Origin: Gp6-AA40 sp050742535
Lineage (GTDB): Bacteria; Acidobacteriota; Vicinamibacteria; Vicinamibacterales; UBA2999
Assembly (NCBI GenBank): GCA_050742535.1
Contig: JBOGIQ010000101.1
Location: forward strand, 1-17,585
Length of the DNA stretch: 17,585 bases
Reading direction: 5' to 3'
Made by a program: the position numbers and the translations under genes. Shown one piece after another: positions 13,814 to 17,585 of this stretch; positions within the stretch are counted from its first letter, which is position 1; every line of letters starts with the position of its first letter. The notes under the pieces were generated by a model. That model saw only the letters and a list, made by a program, of their open reading frames with translations, was not told the origin of the DNA and made no database searches.

Positions 13814-14251
13814 TTAAGCCTTCGCTTCTGCTTTCTTTGCCGTCTTCCGCGCCCGCGCCGGCTTCGCCGCCGCGGCGTCAGCCGCGGTGGCCACGCGCGC
13901 AATCTTCAGCGGCCGCTCCGCGACCCGCACCGTCAGGTGCGCGCTGCGTTTGACCACGCGGTACGCACGGCCCATCGGCGCCGGCCGCACGCGCTTCATC
14001 GACGGCCCCTGATTCGCGTAGCACGCCGCCACATACAGCCGATCGATGTCGCCGCTGAAGCCGTCCTTCTGCTGCACGTTTGCCACCGCCGAGCGCAGCA
14101 CCTTCGCCAGCTCGCGGGCGATCGTCTTGCGCGTGAACTGCAGCGTCGCCAGCGCCTGGTTGACGTTCTTGCCGCGAATCAGCTCGCACACCAGGCCCGC
14201 CTTCTGGGCCGAGGTGCGCACACCGCGCGCTGTTGCCTGTGCCTCGATCAT
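13814..14251 (-). CDS. rplV: Large subunit ribosomal protein uL22
   Basis: 145 residues; the L22 core (about 1-119) has VRTSAQKAGLVCELIRGKNV and the tunnel loop region with NQGPSMKRVRPAPMGRAYRV at about 80-99. A 25-residue Ala/Lys/Arg tail (AADAAAAKPARARKTAKKAE) extends it beyond the 110-residue E. coli protein. L22 lines the exit-tunnel constriction with L4, a macrolide-response site. The GAAGGA sequence nine nt before the ATG belongs to a small direct repeat (CGCGAAGGA, CGCGAAGAA) in the rpsS-rplV gap. Confidence 0.97.
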   Translation of the reverse strand: MIEAQATARGVRTSAQKAGLVCELIRGKNVNQALATLQFTRKTIARELAKVLRSAVANVQQKDGFSGDIDRLYVAACYANQGPSMKRVRPAPMGRAYRVVKRSAHLTVRVAERPLKIARVATAADAAAAKPARARKTAKKAEAKA

Positions 14252-14271
14252 GTTCTTCGCGTCCTTCGCGG

Positions 14272-14583
14272 CTATGCCTTGCCGGCGGGAGCAGGCGCGG
14301 GTGCCGCGGCCGCCGCTTTTTCCGTCTTCGTGGTGTGGCCCTTGAACGTGCGCGTCGGCGCGAACTCACCCAGCTTGTGGCCGACCATGTTCTCGGTCAC
14401 GTACACGGGGATGAACTTCTTGCCGTTGTGCACGGCCATCGTGTGCCCCACCATCTCCGGCACCACCGTCGAACGGCGCGACCAGGTCTTGATGACCTTC
14501 TTCTCGTTCGCGCGGTTCATCGCCTCGAGCTTCTCGAGGAGCGGCGTGTCGACGAACGGCCCCTTCTTCAGTGAACGACTCAC
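14272..14583 (-). CDS. rpsS: Small subunit ribosomal protein uS19
   Basis: 103 residues from a GTG start overlapping the rplB stop (GTGA). MSRSLKKGPFVDTPLLEKLE opens the protein. The signature VHNGKKFIPVYVTENMVGHK at about 51-70 is followed by GEFAPTRTFKGH. The last about 15 residues (KAAAAAPAPAPAGKA) are an Ala/Pro low-complexity tail not needed by the fold; typical S19 is about 92 residues. S19 partners S13 in the 30S head. Confidence 0.97.
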   Translation of the reverse strand: MSRSLKKGPFVDTPLLEKLEAMNRANEKKVIKTWSRRSTVVPEMVGHTMAVHNGKKFIPVYVTENMVGHKLGEFAPTRTFKGHTTKTEKAAAAAPAPAPAGKA

Positions 14584-15404
14584 TTCGGTCTCCTCTGCAC
14601 GATGAACTTGTCGGTGTTCTTCCGCCGGCGCGTCTTGTAGCCTTTCGTCGGCTGGCCCCACGGCGTCACCGGATGCCGGCCGCCGGACGTCTTCCCTTCG
14701 CCGCCGCCGAGCGGGTGATCCACCGGGTTCATCGCCACACCGCGCACGTGCGGCCGCTTGCCGAGCCAGCGGCTGCGTCCGGCCTTGCCGATCGACACGT
14801 TCTCGTGATCGAGGTTGCCGACCTGGCCAATGGTGGCGACGCACTCGACGTTGATCTTCCTGATCTCGCCCGACGGCATCTTGACGGAGGCGTATTCCCC
14901 TTCGCGCGCCACGAGCTGGACCGACGATCCGGCGCTGCGGGCGATCTGGCCGCCCTTGCCGGGCCGCAACTCGACGTTGTGAATCTGCGTGCCCAGCGGG
15001 ATGTTCTTCAGCGGCAGGCAGTTGCCCGGAAGGATGTCGACGGCATCACCGGATACCACCGTGTCACCCACCTTGATGCCCGCCGGCTGGAGGATGTATC
15101 GCTTTTCGCCGTCCGGATAGGTGATCAGCGCGATGCGCGACGACCGGTTCGGGTCGTACTCGATCGTCTCGACACGGCCGGGAATGTCCTTCTTGTCCCG
15201 CTTGAAGTCGATGATCCGGTAGAGCCGCTTGTGGCCGCCGCCGCGCCACCACGCCGTCAGCTCGCCGCGGTTGTTGCGGCCGCCGGACCGTTCCAGCTTT
15301 TCGGTGAGCGGGCGATACGGCTCGTTCGTCGTGATGTCGTCGAACGTCTGCACGGTCCGGAAGCGCGAGCCTGGCGACGTCGGGTTGAATTTTCGAATGG
15401 GCAT
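14580..15404 (-). CDS. rplB: Large subunit ribosomal protein uL2
   Basis: 274 residues with the standard MPIRKFNPTSPGSRFRT opening. Recognisable motifs are the KRDKKDIPGRVETIEYDPNR OB segment and the C-terminal NPVDHPLGGGEG followed by RHPVTPWGQPTKGYKTRRRK. The His aligned with E. coli H229, important for peptidyl transferase, is kept; the next His of the E. coli HPHGGG motif is Leu here, a variant I recall from other phyla. L2 binds domain IV of 23S rRNA at the subunit interface. It follows rplW by 3 bp. Confidence 0.98.
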   Translation of the reverse strand: MPIRKFNPTSPGSRFRTVQTFDDITTNEPYRPLTEKLERSGGRNNRGELTAWWRGGGHKRLYRIIDFKRDKKDIPGRVETIEYDPNRSSRIALITYPDGEKRYILQPAGIKVGDTVVSGDAVDILPGNCLPLKNIPLGTQIHNVELRPGKGGQIARSAGSSVQLVAREGEYASVKMPSGEIRKINVECVATIGQVGNLDHENVSIGKAGRSRWLGKRPHVRGVAMNPVDHPLGGGEGKTSGGRHPVTPWGQPTKGYKTRRRKNTDKFIVQRRPK

Positions 15405-15407
15405 GTC

Positions 15408-15698
15408 TTACGCTCCCTGCAGGAACTCGGGCAGCTTTTCGCCTTCCCGCAGCTTCACGTACGCCTTCTTCCAGTCCGCCCGGCGGCCGACGTAGCGCCC
15501 CTGGCGCTTCATCTTTCCGTGCGCGAGCGACGTGCGCACGCTTTCGACCTTCGAACCGAGCAGCTGCTCGACGGCGCGCTTGATATCGATCTTGTTGGCG
15601 TCCCTGGCCACCTGGAACACGAGCGTGCGGCCGTCATCGCGGATGACAGTCGTCTTCTCGGTGATGAGCGGGCGCCGGATTACGTCAGTCAGTTTCAT
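15408..15698 (-). CDS. rplW: Large subunit ribosomal protein uL23
   Basis: 96 residues from ATG at 15698; upstream in-frame sequence overlaps rplD and is not family-like. The protein shows DVIRRPLITEKTTVIRDDGR, then FQVARDANKIDIKRAVEQLL, and the basic loop HGKMKRQGRYVGRRADWKKA. L23 is the main docking site for trigger factor and SRP at the tunnel exit. It follows rplD with a 5-bp gap. Confidence 0.97.
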   Translation of the reverse strand: MKLTDVIRRPLITEKTTVIRDDGRTLVFQVARDANKIDIKRAVEQLLGSKVESVRTSLAHGKMKRQGRYVGRRADWKKAYVKLREGEKLPEFLQGA

Positions 15699-15703
15699 GA
15701 TGT

Positions 15704-16324
15704 CTACCCGAGCGCTTCCTGCAGCTTTTGCAGCGCCGCACGCGTCAGCACGACCTTCCGCGTGTCCATCACGTCGCGCGCGCTGATCCGGTTGCTCGGC
15801 ATCAGGCGCACGCCGTCGATGTTGCGCACGGACAGCGCCAGTTTGTCCTCGGGCTTGACGTCGACGAGCAGCGTCTTGCCGTCCACGCCGAGCCGTCGCA
15901 GCATGTCCGCGGCAGCCTTCGTCTTGATCTCCGCCACGGTCAGCGCATCGACGACCGTGACGGCGCCGTCCTGAAGCTTCTGCGACAGCGCCGCGCGGAG
16001 CGCACCCTTCTCGACCTTCCGCGGCAGGTGATAGTCGTAGCTGCGCGGCTGCGGCCCGAACACGATCCCGCCCTTCCGCCACAACGGATTTCGCGCCTCG
16101 CCCACCTGGGCGCGGCCGGTGCCCTTCTGCCGCCACGGTTTCTTGCCGGTGCCACTCACCATCGCGCGCGTCTTCGTCGCGTGCGTGCCGCGGCGCTCCG
16201 CGGCGTTCGCCCGGACCACCGACTCGTGGATCAGGTCCACCTTCACGCGGCCGCCGAACACCGCGTCGGAAACGTCGAGGGAGCCGACCTTCTCGTTCTG
16301 CTGGTTCACGACGTCGATCAGCAT
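15704..16324 (-). CDS. rplD: Large subunit ribosomal protein uL4
   Basis: 206 residues. The long internal tunnel loop is conserved: GTGKKPWRQKGTGRAQVGEA then RNPLWRKGGIVFGPQPRSYD (about residues 54-95). L4 lines the exit tunnel opposite L22. In E. coli it represses its own S10 operon from a leader upstream of rpsJ; no equivalent leader is visible in the short tuf-rpsJ gap here. The gene starts 2 bp after rplC. Confidence 0.98.
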   Translation of the reverse strand: MLIDVVNQQNEKVGSLDVSDAVFGGRVKVDLIHESVVRANAAERRGTHATKTRAMVSGTGKKPWRQKGTGRAQVGEARNPLWRKGGIVFGPQPRSYDYHLPRKVEKGALRAALSQKLQDGAVTVVDALTVAEIKTKAAADMLRRLGVDGKTLLVDVKPEDKLALSVRNIDGVRLMPSNRISARDVMDTRKVVLTRAALQKLQEALG

Positions 16325-16326
16325 GG

Positions 16327-17010
16327 CTACTTCTTGCCCTTCTTTTTGACGGGCTCGGCCTGCGCCACCCGGATCGGCTTTGCCGCAATCGCCTTGCGAA
16401 TGACCACCACGCTGTTCGGCCCGCCGGGCACGGAGCCCTCGAGCAGCAGCAGGTTGTTCTCGGCGTCCACGCGCAGCACCTTCAGATTCCTGACGGTGAC
16501 GCGATCCGCGCCCATGTGCCCCGCCATCCGCATCCCCTTGACGACACGCGACGGGTAGGACGAGGCGCCAATCGACCCCGGTGCGCGGTGGAACATCGAG
16601 CCGTGGCTCATGCGGCCACCGCGGAAGTGATGCCGCTTGACGACGCCCTGAAAGCCCTTGCCGCGGCTGGTCCCAATCACGTCCACGCGCTCGCCGTCGG
16701 CGAAGATCGACACGTTGACGATGTCGCCCGGCTTGGCGGCATCGCCGCCGGCCTTGACCTTGACCTCGCGCCGCACGCGGGTGGCGGGCACGCCCGCCTT
16801 CTTGAAGTGACCCGCACTCGCCTTGTTTTCCTTGGTCGGCTTCGCTTCGACGAGCCCCAGCTGCACCGCCTCGTAGCCGTCGGTCTCGGCCGTCTTCACC
16901 TGCGCGACGACGCAGGGTCCGGCCTTGAGTACGGTGGCGGGCGCAACCGTGCCGTCAGCGGCGAACAGCTGCGTCATGCCGACTTTCTTTCCGATCAGTC
17001 CAGTAACCAT
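16327..17010 (-). CDS. rplC: Large subunit ribosomal protein uL3
   Basis: 227 residues opening MVTGLIGKKVGMTQLFAADG. The extended arm that reaches the peptidyl transferase centre is seen in VIGTSRGKGFQGVVKRHHFR and MSHGSMFHRAPGSIGASSYP. By my alignment the glutamine methylated by PrmB in E. coli (Gln150) is Ala here. The C-terminus has a short Lys-rich tail (VKKKGKK). L3 is an assembly initiator for the 50S. It is separated from rpsJ by 70 bp that contain a strong inverted repeat. Confidence 0.98.
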   Translation of the reverse strand: MVTGLIGKKVGMTQLFAADGTVAPATVLKAGPCVVAQVKTAETDGYEAVQLGLVEAKPTKENKASAGHFKKAGVPATRVRREVKVKAGGDAAKPGDIVNVSIFADGERVDVIGTSRGKGFQGVVKRHHFRGGRMSHGSMFHRAPGSIGASSYPSRVVKGMRMAGHMGADRVTVRNLKVLRVDAENNLLLLEGSVPGGPNSVVVIRKAIAAKPIRVAQAEPVKKKGKK

Positions 17011-17023
17011 GTCCGTTTTTCCC

Positions 17024-17067
17024 GCCGGGTCCGCGTCGATGGCGTCATGCGCGCCGCGGAACCCGGC
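17024..17067 (-). other. Strong inverted repeat between rpsJ and rplC
   Basis: GCCGGGTCCGCG (17024-17035) pairs with CGCGGAACCCGGC (17055-17067) with one bulged base around a 19-nt loop. In mRNA sense it ends 13 nt before the rplC ATG (GGGAAAAACGGAC lies between). No U tract follows, so it is not a standard terminator. It could modulate rplC translation or mRNA processing, or be a dispersed GC palindrome. Confidence 0.7.
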
Positions 17068-17080
17068 CTACACGGTCGGG

Positions 17081-17404
17081 TTATCGCCCGTGATCTTTTC
17101 CGAATGCCTTGATTTCCACGTCCACGCCCGCCGGCAGGTCGAGCTTCATCAGCGCGTCGACCGTCTGCGGCGTCGGCTCGAAGATGTCGATCAGCCGCTT
17201 GTGCGTGCGGATCTCGAACTGCTCACGCGACTTCTTGTCGACGTGCGGCGAACGCAGCACGGTCCACTTGTTCTTGGCCGTCGGCAGCGGAATCGGCCCC
17301 GCCAGCCGCGCGCCTGTCCGCTTGGCGGTATCGACGATCTCGCCCGTTGACTGGTCGAGAATGCGCGAGTCGTAGGCCTTCAGGCGGATGCGGATCTTGT
17401 CCAT
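17081..17404 (-). CDS. rpsJ: Small subunit ribosomal protein uS10
   Basis: 107 residues (E. coli 103) starting MDKIRIRLKAYDSRILDQST. The signature GPIPLPTAKNKWTVLRSPHV spans about residues 36-55, and KSREQFEIRTHKRLIDI follows. S10 is a 30S head protein, and in many bacteria it also acts as NusE in antitermination of rRNA operons. It starts 35 bp after the tuf stop; AGGA seven nt before the ATG is part of a triplicated 13-bp sequence. Confidence 0.98.
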   Translation of the reverse strand: MDKIRIRLKAYDSRILDQSTGEIVDTAKRTGARLAGPIPLPTAKNKWTVLRSPHVDKKSREQFEIRTHKRLIDIFEPTPQTVDALMKLDLPAGVDVEIKAFGKDHGR

Positions 17405-17409
17405 GTCGT

Positions 17410-17448
17410 TGTCCTATTCGACTGTCCTACTCGACTGTCCTACTCGAC
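17410..17448 (-). repeat. Three 13-bp tandem units at the tuf-rpsJ junction
   Basis: On the minus strand GTCGAGTAGGACA is followed by an identical copy and a third with one change (GTCGAATAGGACA), at 17448-17436, 17435-17423 and 17422-17410. The first copy contains the last two tuf codons and its TAG stop. Each copy holds TAG plus AGGA, and the 13-bp period places the three TAG codons in all three frames. The last copy supplies the rpsJ Shine-Dalgarno core. Confidence 0.95.
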
Positions 17449-17585
17449 AATCTCGGTAATCGTTCCCGCGCCGACGGTGCGGCCGCCTTCGCGAATGGCG
17501 AAGCGCGCGCCCTTCTCCAGCGCCACCGGCACGTGCAGTTCCGCCGTGATCGTCGTGTTGTCGCCCGGCATCACCATCTCCACCC
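17440..17585 (-). CDS. tuf: Elongation factor Tu, C-terminal end (5' truncated by window edge)
   Basis: The last 47 codons are present, from VEMVMPGDN to the TAG at 17442-17440. VEMVMPGDNTTITAELHVPV and ARFAIREGGRTVGAGTITEI match domain III of EF-Tu, including the RFAIREGGRTVGAG signature; the GTPase domain lies beyond the window. EF-Tu delivers aminoacyl-tRNA to the ribosome. Its position directly before rpsJ suggests the str operon continues to the right, so the tuf transcript probably reads into the S10 block. Confidence 0.97.
   Translation of the reverse strand, partial: VEMVMPGDNTTITAELHVPVALEKGARFAIREGGRTVGAGTITEIVE

Noticed and set aside
14700..14740. Leu in place of the second His in the L2 motif (HPLGGGEG versus HPHGGGEG) as a defective L2
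   Set aside because: The functionally important first His is kept, and the Leu variant is, from memory, seen in intact L2 of other phyla; the rest of the protein is complete.
14571..15974. A 467-codon plus-strand frame opposite rplB, rplW and rplD
   Set aside because: Same shadow effect; composition is Arg/Leu/Asp-rich and it spans three conserved minus-strand genes.

Overview
The window is one long, canonically ordered ribosomal-protein transcription unit on the minus strand. A single truncated plus-strand gene for an elongation factor G-like GTPase converges on it from the left edge. The DNA is GC-rich with strongly G/C third codon positions. The gene content and order (tuf-S10-spc-alpha), zinc-ribbon adenylate kinase, cysteine-containing S4, S14 and L36, and an RpoA beginning MLWRGFQRPKRLEF suggest a high-GC soil-type bacterium, most likely Acidobacteriota (perhaps the Vicinamibacteria lineage). 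That placement is inference from protein flavour and was not tested.

Reading the operon in its direction (right to left): end of tuf (17585-17440); S10 block rpsJ, rplC, rplD, rplW, rplB, rpsS, rplV, rpsC, rplP, rpmC, rpsQ (17404-12208); spc block rplN, rplX, rplE, rpsN, rpsH, rplF, rplR, rpsE, rpmD, rplO, secY, adk, map, infA, rpmJ (12198-4809); alpha block rpsM, rpsK, rpsD, rpoA, rplQ (4805-1448). Many neighbours share ATGA, GTGA or TGATG stop/start overlaps or are 2-12 bp apart, so translational coupling is likely. A 7-bp GC stem with a CTTTT tract (1379-1401) between rplQ and the EF-G gene is the probable terminator. No stretch over 300 bases lacks a gene; the longest spacer is 179 bp (3089-3267).

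The coding content is ordinary: ribosome assembly, RNA polymerase alpha, Sec translocation, adenylate homeostasis, N-terminal Met removal and initiation. The unusual part is what fills the few larger gaps. At least six spacers start at the upstream stop codon with an array of short degenerate tandem units, mostly 7 bp, with 8 bp and 13 bp in two cases. Each spacer has a different unit sequence. Several arrays supply the Shine-Dalgarno core of the next gene and put stop codons in more than one frame. Two are accompanied by an inverted copy that makes a long hairpin. A separate GC-rich palindromic repeat has been built into the 3' end of map. These spacers are the main thing worth a second look; no defence, mobile or biosynthetic system is visible.
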